NCBI RefSeq assembly: GCF_030272615.1
Contig: NC_081414.1
Span: 825,682,896 to 825,746,895 of the forward strand
Length of the DNA: 64,000 bases
From: Cryptomeria japonica
Taxonomy: Eukaryota > Streptophyta > Pinopsida > Cupressales > Cupressaceae
Direction: 5' to 3'
Positions 45,588-56,576 of this stretch are shown piece after piece (the stretch's first letter is position 1; each line of letters starts with the position of its first letter). The position numbers and the translations under genes are program-made. The notes below the pieces were generated by a model. It saw only the letters and a program-made list of their open reading frames with translations, did not search any database and was not told where the DNA came from.

Positions 45588-48500
45588 TTATGACAATAAA
45601 GAGTGAAACTTGTCAAAAACTGATTTAAAGTCCTGCATAAATTGCTTCATGGATAAGGACCATGACTCAAGTAATGAAGTAGCAACCTCAATCTCCGTTT
45701 GCATATGGGATACCTGTTCCTCCATGGCATCCAAAGTACTCATCTCTTGAGTAACCGTTAAGACATCCAGATTGAGATAGCACTTCTGAAGTATTTGCAG
45801 TCTTGGTAGTAGAACAAGTTGTAGTTCCTGCAAATCCTTGGTCCAGTTGCTGATCTCCAAATCAATTCTTGCAACCTAAAGTTGAAACCGGTGAACGGTT
45901 TTCCCATAAGCGATAAAGGAGTCATATGGGGTCTTGAAGGTGCTTATGAATGTCTGCAAATCAGTTTGCAGTTTGTCTTTCTGGGCAAGCACATCATCAC
46001 AAAATAGATGGGGTAGACATATCTTACTGAGCACCAATTTCCCCTCATCCATTGTATCTCTGATGTCCTTATGTGCCTTCTATAGATCAGACCAGAGCTC
46101 ATGTAACTTTTTCACCAAGGTAGTGTTTAAAGCCTTTTGATGCTCCTTCTTGGCATGGGCTTCAACAACCTCTTCCAGGCTTTGTACCTGGTCCTCCACA
46201 ACTATGCATAAGAGTTTCAGTTGGGCCAAAGAGGAATCGGTACTGGGGAGGTTGGTACTGGGTGTCAAACCGGTAAGAGTGTCCACTATAGCTTGGATCA
46301 CGTCTTGCTCCTTCTTCCTCCTTATCACCTCTAGGCGTTCTTGAGCAAGCTTAATGCTTTGTAGCAGCTCTGATTCATTAGTAGATTGGAGGTCAATGAG
46401 ACTGGTAATGCTAGCTGATTTGACTTGACTACTGGTTGCCTTTGGGGTCTCCACCTGTATGCTCTGTGCCACTTCCTCCTTCTCTTTGGCTCTTAACTTA
46501 TCTTCTTCTGCCTTCTTTTGCTCCTCTGCTTCTTACTTTCTTTTCTCTTCTTCCTTCTTCTTCTCTTCTTCTTTCTGCTCCTTTTCTTCTTCATCCTTCT
46601 TCTTCTTCTCTTCCTCTTGTTTCTTCTTCTCCTCTTCCTTTCTTTTCTTTTCCTCTTCTAGTTTCCTCTTCTCCTCCTCCTTTTTCTTTTCTTCCTGTTT
46701 TCTCTTTTTCTCTTCTTCTGCTTGTTTCTTCTTTTCAACTTCTTGTTTCTTCTTCTCTTTTTCCGCTTGCTCCTTGGCAGCCTTTTCTTTGTCCTGTTTT
46801 TCCTGTCCCACCGCTTCTGATGGTGTACCCAGAGTGACATTTTCACCATTCAAGGCATCAACATCAATAGGATCCATTTGATCAGTGACCTATTTTCCTT
46901 CACTATCATATACCTCATCCGGTTTATTGGTTTTCGGTTCTTGCTCAGCTTTCCTATTGGCTTCAGCCACTTGATACAACCTTAAAGCAATTTGGGCATG
47001 AGAGTGGGTATCTTTTACCACTACAGGAAATTTTCCTTCTAGTAACAAGAGTCTCCTTCTTCTCATGAAGAAGAGGCCCTTATATCTTTCCACTACTTCA
47101 TAAAGTTCAGTTTTAGGCACATTAGGAAAGTATTGTGCAAATACTTCCTCTCTTATTTCCCGTTCCATCTCTATGGCAATGCGCCACTTGTTATCTAAAG
47201 AATTATACAAAGAATCAGGTGCCTCAGGTTTAATTTCTGATGGCCACCGGTCATTAATACATAAATAATTGATAACTTCCTGTTCAGCTTCCTTCTTTTC
47301 ATCATCATTAAAATCATCAAAGCACTCTTTCAAATCACGAAGTACTTTTCTTCTAATATTTTTAATAGTTCTTTGACAATGTGTCAAAGGTTTGTAGGAG
47401 GAAATATCAATATTTACGGGTGCAGATGTTGCCAGTTCATTCTTTGTCTTTTTCCTCATTTGCCTAGTCTTCTTAGGTTGTTCTTTAGACACAGTGTCCT
47501 CTGAGTCTGGTGTGGTGTCTTTTGTCTTCCACTTTCTCTCAAAGACTTTGGTGGGTGCAGCTTCCAGTTTCTTCTTTGCTGGTGACCGCTTGGTCACTTT
47601 GGGACTTACTGTGGTAACCGGTGCCGATATTGAAGGCACTACCTTTCCCTTCTTTACTGACGGTTCTTCAACCAGTGTAACGCTTTCCAAATAGGTGCTG
47701 GTTCTTTTTGCCTTTGGATCAAGGATCGAGGCAAGTAGGGTAGAGGCATACCCATCTAGCATGTCATACATTACCTCATAGCCCATCGGTTCCACTTCTT
47801 CCTGTCTAGGCTCAACTGCCTCCATTATGCACTCATCAACTCCGATGGTGAAGCAGATGTCATCTTCATATTTCTTGACAATATCACCTGATATTCTCAC
47901 TCTTTGGCTCATTTTACATCTGAACTCATCAAAGTATTTGTTCAGAACTTCTAGATAACCGGTTCCAACCGCTTGAAGGCTTTCCTTGATTTGCTTTATA
48001 ACCGGTTGGTCGACAGACCACTGAATATTTCCGACTCCTGGGAAGTAACCTTGGAAGTAGAAGAACAACCCAACCAATAGTTGTCCAAACTTAAATCTCA
48101 AGGCATTGTCCTGTTTAATCGACTTTAGGTTCAGCAGAAGTTGCCTTTGCATACAGGTGCATAAGTCAAATGATGCATCTTCCATGATCATCTGGTAGGC
48201 AGCATTTATCGCTGCAGCAGAGACAAAATTGATTCTACTAGCATGGAGCGTCCGATATCCTATCACCATATACACATATTTGACTAGATTGTCCTTGATG
48301 GAATTGACAGTCATTCCCCGTGAGTCGCTCACAGAACCGGTGAGCTTGGTCATTTCCATCTTGCTGATCTTCCTTAGGGTTGGCACTTCATCGATATTAT
48401 AGAAACCGGTGATGGCATGAATTGCTTCCGGTGTGATGTCATGCGTCCGCTCTAAGTACATTTTATCACCGTGCACTTTTCTCAGAATGATGTGAATGTG

Positions 48501-48788
48501 ATCATCTGAAAACTCTTCAAGGAAATAGACTGCATTGTGAAGCTTCTTCTTTTCTAGGATGCGAAATTCTAGTTTAATCTTCTTGTCCTTCCTGCAGAAC
48601 AAACTCAACTGGGAATGGATTACAAGAGATCCTAAGTCTTTAATCTTGCAGTCAATGTAATCGGAAATGCCTTCCTCCACTATAACACTAACGGGTATTT
48701 GAGATAGGGCATTATATTTTGCCTTCCGTTGAATGAAGTCTACTGGATCAATGGGTGCACTAGGGCTAGAGTGTGATACGGAAGCCAT
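45588..48788 (-). pseudogene. Long accessory ORF of unknown function in pol-less copia-type element
   Basis: One frame of about 1,067 codons from ATG 48788 to TAA 45588, with four in-frame stops (TAG 46892, TAA 46535, TAG 46082, TAG near 45881) and no frameshift. The first 632 codons are open. Residues ~1-350 look globular (EVPTLRKISKMEMTKLTGSV, then ASRINFVSAAAINAAYQM and GLFFYFQGYFPG). A K/S/T/P-rich basic region lies at ~365-450. A very K/E-rich stretch follows (46533-46770), then coiled-coil segments to the end. The start context ATGGCTTCC and a ~250-nt leader look like a normal plant gene. I do not recognise the function. Layout matches 1418-4681. It could be a captured host gene or an element accessory protein. 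Confidence 0.75.
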
Positions 48789-49289
48789 GATAAACAGAGA
48801 GATTTTGAGAAATACCTTCGTAATTCAAAATTTAGGGCTTGCAAATTACACTTCGTCACTCACTCCTTCGGTTGCTGAAATATTGCTTTATGCTCTACAC
48901 TTGACCGATTGATATTGGCTTCTGATTCTTCTTCAAGATTTTGAGAATTCTTCGAATTGCAATCCAAATCGCTTTTCATCGTTTAGTGCTTAAAAAAAAA
49001 ATTCTTCACTTGAGAACTGATAAGTGAAAAATGACTTGAAAAATCCTTTTAAACAAGTTCTCCACCTACCATAATAAATTCTCCACTATTAGGGCGTAAA
49101 CCCTAATTTGCCTTTTACCGTTTCTGGTCTTCTGCCAGTTGATAGGTATCACTTATCGGTTAAGGTCATTTACTGGTTTAAATCGAGGGTTTGAGATTTT
49201 TCACCGTTTGCTCCCCCTAAGCTTTTCTGATGCTTAGTTTGTTGGTTCAGTGACTTCCACACTGGGTGTAGAAACTGGTTCTTCTTGAG
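48789..49289 (-). promoter_or_regulatory. Leader and possible internal promoter of the accessory ORF
   Basis: A TTTAAAAGG TATA-like word lies near 49050 on the minus strand, about 260 nt before the ATG, and an internal polypurine-like tract (CTTAGGGGGAGC) at 49203-49222. No coding content is seen. Promoter activity is inference. Confidence 0.4.
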
Positions 49290-50512
49290 TCACTTCTTCC
49301 AGGTTTTCTTCATATCCATTTGAACGGTTTCAACATCTATCTTTCCTTTCGAAGTTACCGGTATATCATCCGATATATTCTTTCTCGTTCTGCAGAATCT
49401 TGCTATATGACCCAGTTTGTTGCAATGATAGAAAATCATTCCAGGTGCTCTCCAAGGTCCATTGTTCATGTTTCCATTCTTCCTTTTGCATGTTGCAGCA
49501 GTGTGACCATTAACATGACAGATCAAAAAGGTTTCTCTCCATCTAGTTGCCGCTTGATAGCCACTACTTCCTAACTAATAATTATAGGTATTAAACCGGC
49601 TTGGGTTCTAGTTCCCAAAGGGTTCAGAAAAAGTTCCTTTACTCCTTTGAGGATACCTTCCGGTGTTGTGCATGACAGACCTGCATTCAAATGCTCTATG
49701 CCCAAACTTGTTGCATGCATAACAATTACCATTGAATCTATTGGGTCTAGGCTTATCGTTTAGAAAATAAGGAAAGTTATTGTAAGCCTTACTTCTACAT
49801 ACATTAGCAGTGTGTCCTTCCTTGAGACAATTAAAGCAAACAGGTTTGAACTTTTGCTTACCTTTATCCTTTGGTGTCGGTTGTTTCTTTGATGCTCATC
49901 TTTTGTTCCAGAGGTCTCACCTTCCTCATATTCAGAGAAACCAAGTCCATTGGTATTCTTTACCGGTTTAGCTGACTCAAGCTTCTGCTCTATCTTGGCA
50001 ATGCTCTTATTGAATTTGGCAAGTATTTCCTTTGACTCAGTAAGTTCTTTGGTGATAGCAGCATTGGATTCCTTCAAGGTTGCATTCTCAGAAACAACCA
50101 TGTGTAGTTCACCTTGCATTTCTTCCTTTTCCATTTTATTTTCATGAAGATGAGCAGTAAGTGCACTGATCTCTTGCTTCAGCTTGGAGATCTCATGATC
50201 TTTGTCTTTTACCAGATCTTCAACTTTCCTCCGGTTCTCAAGTTCTTGACACATTCTAATAGTTAGTCCTTCAAGTTCCCTTCTTAGGTTGGCATTGGAC
50301 TCATTCAATTTTTCAACTTCTTGAACTAGGGCTTCCATGTCTGCTTCATCAGAAGAACTATTTTCAGTTAGCTCCATCAGTTCTTCAGCATGCTCTCTTC
50401 TTTTTGCCTGAGAGGCCTTATATTTGACTTTAATTTCATCATAGGCTTGCTTAGTCTGAGTGAGTCGATGAGTAAGTTCCCTCATAGTGTATTCCCCCAT
50501 ATCTCTTTCCAA
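49290..50512 (-). pseudogene. Copia gag, coiled-coil and zinc-knuckle part only
   Basis: The first ~190 codons from 50512 form a long coiled coil (TQTKQAYDEIKVKYKASQAK, then LVQEVEKLNESNANLRRELE), followed by NTNGLGFSEYEEGE as in SIRE/Opie-like gags. After a single-base frame change near 49880, at least four knuckles follow. CFNCLKEGHTANVC and CYACNKFGHRAFEC are intact, and ICHVNGHTAATC and FYHCNKLGHIARFC lack the first Cys. The N-terminal capsid domain is absent: coding sequence begins about 20 nt after the primer-binding site. The frame breaks again before the last knuckles. Gag would package RNA, but this remnant probably cannot form particles. Confidence 0.8.
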
Positions 50513-50533
50513 GTGGTTAGACTTATAGAAAGG

Positions 50534-50548
50534 TTGGCTCTAATACCA
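50534..50548 (-). other. Primer-binding site of copia-type element
   Basis: On the minus strand it reads TGGTATTAGAGCCAA, two bases from the LTR. It differs by one base from the usual plant initiator-Met site TGGTATCAGAGC. Confidence 0.85.
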
Positions 50549-50550
50549 AT

Positions 50551-51764
50551 TGATGAATACTAAGAGGGGGGTGAATTAGTATACCAAAAATTACTCTACT
50601 CAAACACTTTATCAGTCTAGCAGTAAACCGGTATAACAGTTTAATTAAAAAACTGGTTAACACAAATGTAAACCAAACAGCAAGTAAGGCATTCACCCAC
50701 ACAAGCACAATCACCATAACACAAGAGATTTTGACATGGAAACCCAAATGGGAAAAACCATGGTGAGATGAAACTCACAACTAACTATCTGCAGAATAGT
50801 AACCAGATCGGTTAAGGTCAGACCAGTTAAGGTCATACAATGTTCTTTACCAGAACAGATCCTGTTAGGAATCTCAATCTCTGTTAGGAGATAAGTCCGA
50901 TTAAAGACTACATTGTGAGAGGATTTTAGATCCACAAATGTGAATCACCTTGTTAGAGGATTTACAAAGGCTTTTCTGGGCCTACCCGATTAAGGGTTTC
51001 TAACTTGTCAAAGATGAGAGTAATCAACAAGTGAATGATCTAACAAATAGCATAGTCTGCTTGGTTAGATCCATGATAGATTATTGCTAATGCATTTCAA
51101 CATTACTTCAGTCTTCAGTAAAATCCACACTCGGTTACAGTACACAGACTTGATCTTTTTTGTTAAGATCGCATATTCAAGAACTCATCAACCACTTCAA
51201 ACCCTAACATCTACACACACACACTGAAACCTTAGACATGTCATCCTTAAAAGGAATCCGATTTCATGTCGGTCCAATAGGATTACATTGCAAGTTCCTA
51301 GGTTCATTGTATCTAGACACATTTGGTAACACGACACAAAATCACCGTCAAAGTGTCGGTGGATGGTAACTCATCACAAAGATATATCGGTTGGTAACTC
51401 ATCACAAAGTATTACCAGTTTATACAACTTTACCGATTACTGGTTGGTAACTCAATACCGGTTTGAAACAAATACCGGTTTAGCAGATTATCGATTGACA
51501 GAAATGAAGACTAGGAAAATGATAACTGTTGCTTCTAGTTCTTTTGCTCCGTTCCACTTGAGATCCTCGAACTGCTTGAGGTCCTCATGCCGCTTGAGAT
51601 CCTCATGCCGCTTGAGATCGGTAAACACTTTTTGCAAGACACCAATAGTCTAAAGACTATAACATAATACCGGTTGAGCATAACTCATACATACAAAAAG
51701 TGATCTCATAGCAAGTGTGTGTCCATCAATGACAATCACAACATAATCATAAAAAATGCCAACA
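50551..51764 (-). repeat. 5' LTR of copia-type element
   Basis: Partner of 44100-45316. It starts TGTTGGCATT in element orientation and contains repeated ACCGGTT-type words and three near-identical CTTGAGATCCTCATGC blocks (about 51555-51615). Confidence 0.92.
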
Positions 51765-51769
51765 GTCTG

Positions 51770-52200
51770 GTGGGTTGCCTCCAGATCTTCGTTATCTGGG
51801 GTTGTCTCTAGTCTTGAGACTAGGGATTATATCTTGTTTACTAACATCTATGCCCCCACTGATCTTCAGGGTAAGCAAAACTTATGGTTTCATATTTCTT
51901 GCATGCGAAGGCTGGTCCCTTTTCATCCTTGGATTATGGTGGGAGATTTCAATGCCATCCTTGAGTTGAGTGAGAAGAAGGGGTGTGTTATGCGATTGGA
52001 ACCTTCTTCTTTCCTTTTTTGGGATAGTAATTAAGCCTGGTAATGGTTTGTTCACTTGGAAAAATAGGAGGGTGGGGGAGTATTAGATTGCGGAGAGGTT
52101 GGATCGATTTCTGGTTTCCAGTTTTTGGGTTGGTGGGGGGTGGTCCACAAGTTCTGAGATTCTTGACTGGAGAGGGTCAGACCACTGGCCCATCAAGTTG
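51770..52200 (+). pseudogene. LINE ORF2, endonuclease C-terminal part
   Basis: Picks up after the LTR element with RDYILFTNIYAPTD, the WIMVGDFNAI catalytic block, a FVHLEK/LFTWKN-like turn, the RLDRFLVS block and the final SDHWPIKL motif. Frames change near 52036. Together with 43855-44099 this covers an L1 apurinic-type endonuclease, which would nick target DNA. Confidence 0.85.
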
Positions 52201-54173
52201 GTTTCTTCTTCTGCTCAGGTCGCTCGCTCTCCTTCATTCAAATTCCAACTTATGTGGCTTCGGGACCCTGCTTTGCAGGCTCTTGTAGCAGAGTGGTGGA
52301 GGAAGGGGAGGCTGACCTTTGGCACTGCTATGTACACTTTTGCCAAGCAGTTGCAATTTGTTAGTTTCAGCTTAAATAGTGGAACCGTCAGTGTTTCGGG
52401 AACATTTTTCATGCTAAGAAAGCTGCTCAAATAGTGTTGAATGACATCACCAGTGAAATCAGAGAGCATGGTTTGTCTGAAGCCTTTCTTGGGGAGGAGG
52501 ACAGGGCTGTCAAGGCTTTAGAGGAATGGGAGTTTAGGGAAGAAATATATTGGAAACAAAGAGCTCGTATTGATTGGCTTCAAGTGGGAGATAAGAACAC
52601 TGCTTTCTTCTTCAACTCAGTGAAAGCAAGAAGACATGGAAATTCCATTCCTGTTCTGGTCAATGACAGAGGTGAGTAGTTATTATCCTTGTAGGAGATC
52701 TCTAGGGAGTCTTTACAATATTTTCGGTCCCTCTTCAGTGAGGATTCTCAGGGGGAATCGGTGGAGGAGAATCAGGTTCTCGCTTGCATTCCTTCTCTTG
52801 TTACTGAGGAGACAAATGAGTAGCTTATGGGTCCTATTTTGCTAGAAGAACGCGAGAGAATTGTTTTTCACATGAGGAAGGGAAAATCTCCTGGACCGGA
52901 TGGGTTCCCAGTTGAATTATTTCAAGATTTCTGGGATATCATCAAACTGGACTTACTTGAAGTAGTCCAGGAGTCCCAGAGGAATAAGCAAATGCTTCGG
53001 GCTTTGAATGTGACTTTCATTGCACTAATCCCCAAGTGTGATGGGGCCGACCAGTTACGCTAGTTCCACCCTATCTCTCTCTACAATGTGATTTATAATA
53101 TCATCTCTAAGCTAATAGCAGATAGGTTGAAGAAGTGTCTGGGGGATGTTATCTCTGAGGAGCAGAGCAGGTTTGTGGAAGGGGGCCAAATTTTGGATGG
53201 TGTGGTAATTACTACGAAGACCATTCATTCTATGACAACCTCCAAGGAAAAAGCTATGTTTATCAAGGTGGATATGGCTAAGGCTTACGATAGAGTTTGT
53301 TGGTCCTTCCTCCAGAAGATCCTCAGGGATTTTGGCTTTGCTGATGAATAGATCCAATGGGTTATGAGTTGTGTTACGTCTACCTCTTTCTCTATGCTAA
53401 TCAATGGAGATCATACTGAGTTGTTTAGTGCTTCCAGGGGTCTTCGCCAACGGGACCCCCTTTCCCCTTACTTATTCATTCTTCTGGCTGAGGGTCTGGG
53501 GAGGCTGATTAAGCATAATGTGGGTCTAGGTATTATTCAGGGTTGGAGTTGGGGTAATGACTTGCAGACGTAGTCTCATTTGCAGTTTGTTGATGACACA
53601 GCCCTGATGGGACTTGATCAAATCAGAGAAGCTACTAATCTGCATAAGGTTTTGGATGTTTATCTTGCAGCCTCGGGCCAGTTGATCAATGAGAATAAAT
53701 CTTCTATCCTCTTCTTCAACACTCCTGGAACTATTCAAAGGAGGATTTCTCTTATCTTGAGATTCCAAGTTGGCTCTCTACCCTTGACTTATTTGGGTAT
53801 TCCTATTTCTCCTGGTAACCCTCCTAGGGAGTCATGGCAGGGTATCTTGGATAAATTTTGCTCGAAGGTTGAATACTGGACACACAGATGGTTATCCTTT
53901 GCTGGGAGGGTTCAAATGATTCAGTCGGTAGTTCGGGCTCTTTAGATTTATTGATGTATGCTTCAAGTGGCTCCTAAGTGGTTCTTGAAGGGATTGGACT
54001 CTCTAGCAAGACAATTCTTATGGGCAGACAATCTATCCTCATCCAAATGGAGTCTTGTCAATTGGGACTTGGTGTGTATCTTGAAGCAGTCGGGGGGGCT
54101 TGGTTTAAGGCAGTTTATTTTATTTGGGGAGGCTCTAGCGGCTAAATTGTACTGGAGGTGGTGTGTTGAGTAG
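52201..54173 (+). pseudogene. LINE ORF2 reverse transcriptase
   Basis: Mostly one frame with several stops (52677, 53061, 53349, 53571, 53943) and a frame change near 52430. Motifs are in order: KGKSPGPDGFPVELFQDFWD, ISLYNVIYNIISKLIADRLK, FIKVDMAKAYDRV with a catalytic D, SRGLRQRDPLSPYLF, and LQFVDDTALMG carrying the catalytic DD. The thumb region follows (GSLPLTYLGIPIS, WLSFAGRVQMIQSV). The enzyme would copy LINE RNA at the nicked target site. Confidence 0.9.
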
Positions 54174-55102
54174 GATCAAGGCTGGGCTAAGATTTTGGCC
54201 TACAAATATATGCAGAGGATCCCGATGGAGGAAATTCCAAGATATCCGCTTTAGGGAAAAGGCTCAACGATTTGGTATACTCTCAAGAAGGGAGCTTCTC
54301 TCATTAAGGAAGGACTCTTTTGGATTTGCAGGAGGGGGGAAGAGGTCCTTTTCTGGAATGACTCTTGGGATGGATACCCCCTCATCCTTGATTAGTTTCC
54401 TAACCTTGGGAATCCTTGCCAGATATTTTTAGAGTCGGGGTGGTCAAGGGTGAGTGACTTCAAGGCTGTTTATAGGTGTGGGCGGTTGGAGTTGGAGTGG
54501 TGGAAGGCTCCTAATGAGTGGCCGATTGCTGGGATGGAGGAAAAATGTGTTGAGTTGCATGGCATTCTGGCGAGTAGACACTATAGTTCCCTCAAGGGTA
54601 GGGATGGACTTGCTTGGTCTCTGAATCCTAAGGGTGTCTTTACTGTGGCTAGTGGATACTGAGAACTGTTGAACCGAAGACTAGAGGGAAGAGAGGTGCA
54701 CTGGTGGAAACAGGTGTGTAATAATTTTTCTTGACCATAGTGTAACTACTTTGCTTGGACTTTGGCATTGAATATATGCCTAACTTGGGACAATATTTGC
54801 AAGCGGGGATTCTTGAGGCCTTCTATTTGTGCTTTGTGTGGTAATGGGGAGGAAGATTCCTCACACCTGTTCTTCAGATGTCCCTTCTCTTTGCTTATTT
54901 GGCATTACTAGTGGGGGTGTGGAAGTACCCTTGTGTTCACATGGATTCTCTGGTGGAGTTTTGGAGCAGTTTGGGCAGACCCCCTATCTTGTCCTCCTTC
55001 CTCTAGACTGTCTAGTATATTGAGCCCATTTTCATACTATGGCAGATCTGGCTCGAGAGGAACAGGAGGATCTTTTGTGAGCTTAGACTGTTAGTTCAAC
55101 AA
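54174..55102 (+). pseudogene. LINE ORF2 linker and zinc (zf-RVT) segment
   Basis: Multiple frame changes. Readable pieces include GRDGLAWSLNPKGVFTVASG and the zf-RVT-like FAWTLALNICLTWDNICK with a following CALCGNGEEDSSHLFFRC (54740-54895). This connects RT and RNase H in plant L1 elements. Confidence 0.75.
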
Positions 55103-55760
55103 GTGTGGAATAGAATCATTGTTATGATTCGGGAGACGGTGGAAGCTAAATGTGAGGTGAATTTTCCTTTGGATAGAGATGAGGTGGATATTGTGAGTAG
55201 GTTTGGATGGCAGGAGTTGTCTCCCACCTTAGCTTGTGTCAGAAGAGGTAGACGTGCTATGAAGAAGGTTCAAAGGGTGGGAAGGTGGATACCCCCTCAT
55301 GATGAGTTTATCAAGATTAACACCGATGGCTCCTCTAGGGGTAACCTAGGCCCTGCTGGGGTTGGTGGTGTTGGTAGGAATTGTATGGGGGAGGTGGTTT
55401 TCTTCTTTTTGGTGCATAAAGGGCAGCAGTCTAATAATTTTATGGAGGGATTTGCAATTCTCTATGCCCTGGAGCGTGCTTGGGAGTTGGGACGAAGGAA
55501 GGTTATCTGTGAATCGGATTCACAAATTATTGTTAACTTGTTGACAGAGCAGAAGGTGAGTGAGATTCATTGGCAGTTGGCACATATTGTTAATCAGATT
55601 CTTCAAATTAGTTCTTTAATGGAGTAGGTGTCTTTCATCCACATTCCTCGTGAATGGAATAGAGTAGCAGATTGTTTGGCTAAGTGGGCCTCAGAACATG
55701 GTAGTGATTGGAAAGTTGAAGGTTTGGAGCATCTCTCCTCAAATTACTGTTAGGTCTTGC
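55103..55760 (+). pseudogene. LINE ORF2 C-terminal RNase H
   Basis: Contains IKINTDGSSRGN (D), NNFMEGFAILYALE (E), VICESDSQIIV (D) and RVADCLAKWAS (D), so all four expected catalytic acids are visible. One TAG at 55625 falls before the last motif. A C-terminal RNase H is present in many plant L1 LINEs. It would remove the RNA template strand. Confidence 0.85.
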
Positions 55761-55911
55761 AGAAGATTTTTGCTGAGGACATGGATAGTTATGAAGCTAG
55801 CTGATCTTGGGTTGGGCTTGTGGTTCATTTTTGGGGCCTTGGGGCTCTGGTTCTCTTTGTAATTCTTGTGTCTGATTTTCAATAAAGTTTTTACCCCCTT
55901 TATTAAAAAAA
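55761..55911 (+). other. LINE 3' untranslated region and A-tail
   Basis: An AATAAAG signal lies near 55880 and a short A7 tail at 55905-55911, followed by the target duplication. Confidence 0.7.
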
Positions 55912-56536
55912 GTGTCATTTCTAAATTTTTCAAAATGATGTAAACTGATCAAATGTAGAAATATTAATGAAATTTATGTTTGTTTAAAAAAAAATATGAC
56001 ATTACCAAAAAAAATGAAAACGAACTTATTTTTGCCCGATTTTAATTTTCCAAATAAAGGACATATATAAGTAGTGCTAAAAAAAATAAAAAAAATTGAG
56101 TTATATTTTTCTCGTAATAATATTTTGAAGTCCAACGTAGGTGAATTTGGCAATTTTCATTTGGTGTCACCTTTTGTCTACTAAATTTAGCATTATCAAA
56201 AAAAATTATACCCTTTTGGAGAAGATTCTCTCTTCTAGTGAAAAATATTTTTTGTAAATTTTTTTAATATCATTTAATATTTTAAAAAAAATTTCAAATC
56301 AACCTCTTTTTGAACTTAAAAACCTGCTTGCAATGTTTAAAAAATAAAAAATATTAAAATTAATCAAAATATTCAAGAAATTATATGTCCACATTTGTGA
56401 CTTTGAGCTCTACAAAAGGGTATTTTTTGATTTTTGTGAAAAAAATATTCTGCCCAAGAAAAATACAACAGAAGTGAAGTTTTAGAAATGCAGACAAAAT
56501 GCCAATTTTATTGCCACTTCACATGACACATAAGAT

Positions 56537-56576
56537 AGTTCGGCCAAAGTAGGTTTATATTGAGTTTGGCCGAACT
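56537..56576. other. Perfect 12-bp inverted repeat
   Basis: AGTTCGGCCAAA (56537-56548) and TTTGGCCGAACT (56565-56576) around a 16-nt loop, in otherwise AT-rich DNA. Confidence 0.8.

Larger units (their letters stand above)
44100..51764 (-). mobile_element. Non-autonomous copia-type LTR element with gag remnant and unknown ORF
   Basis: LTRs are 44100-45316 and 50551-51764 (1,217 and 1,214 bp). The target duplication is GTCTG (44095-44099 and 51765-51769), placed in the LINE endonuclease. In its own direction the primer-binding site is 50548-50534 (initiator-Met type with one change) and the polypurine tract is at 45330-45317. Inside are the C-terminal half of a copia gag with several knuckles and a ~1,067-codon ORF of unknown function. 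No protease, integrase, RT or RNase H is present. Confidence 0.92.
42022..55911 (+). mobile_element. L1-type LINE, split by a copia-type LTR element
   Basis: Plant L1-clade non-LTR retrotransposon. Its parts are 42022-44099 and 51770-55911, about 6.2 kb without the insert. The 5' region is GC-rich. ORF1, endonuclease, RT, a zinc segment and RNase H come in the expected order. A short A-tail (55905-55911) follows an AATAAAG signal near 55880. Flanks are GTGACATTTCTA (42011-42022) and GTGTCATTTCTA (55912-55923), a near-perfect target duplication, so the copy looks full length. The 5' limit is uncertain by a few bases. Confidence 0.88.

Noticed and set aside
46436-46881. Plus-strand frames rich in S, F, P and L
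   Set aside because: They are shadows of the K/E-rich coding stretch on the minus strand. The composition is forced by the opposite strand's GAA, GAG and AAG codons.
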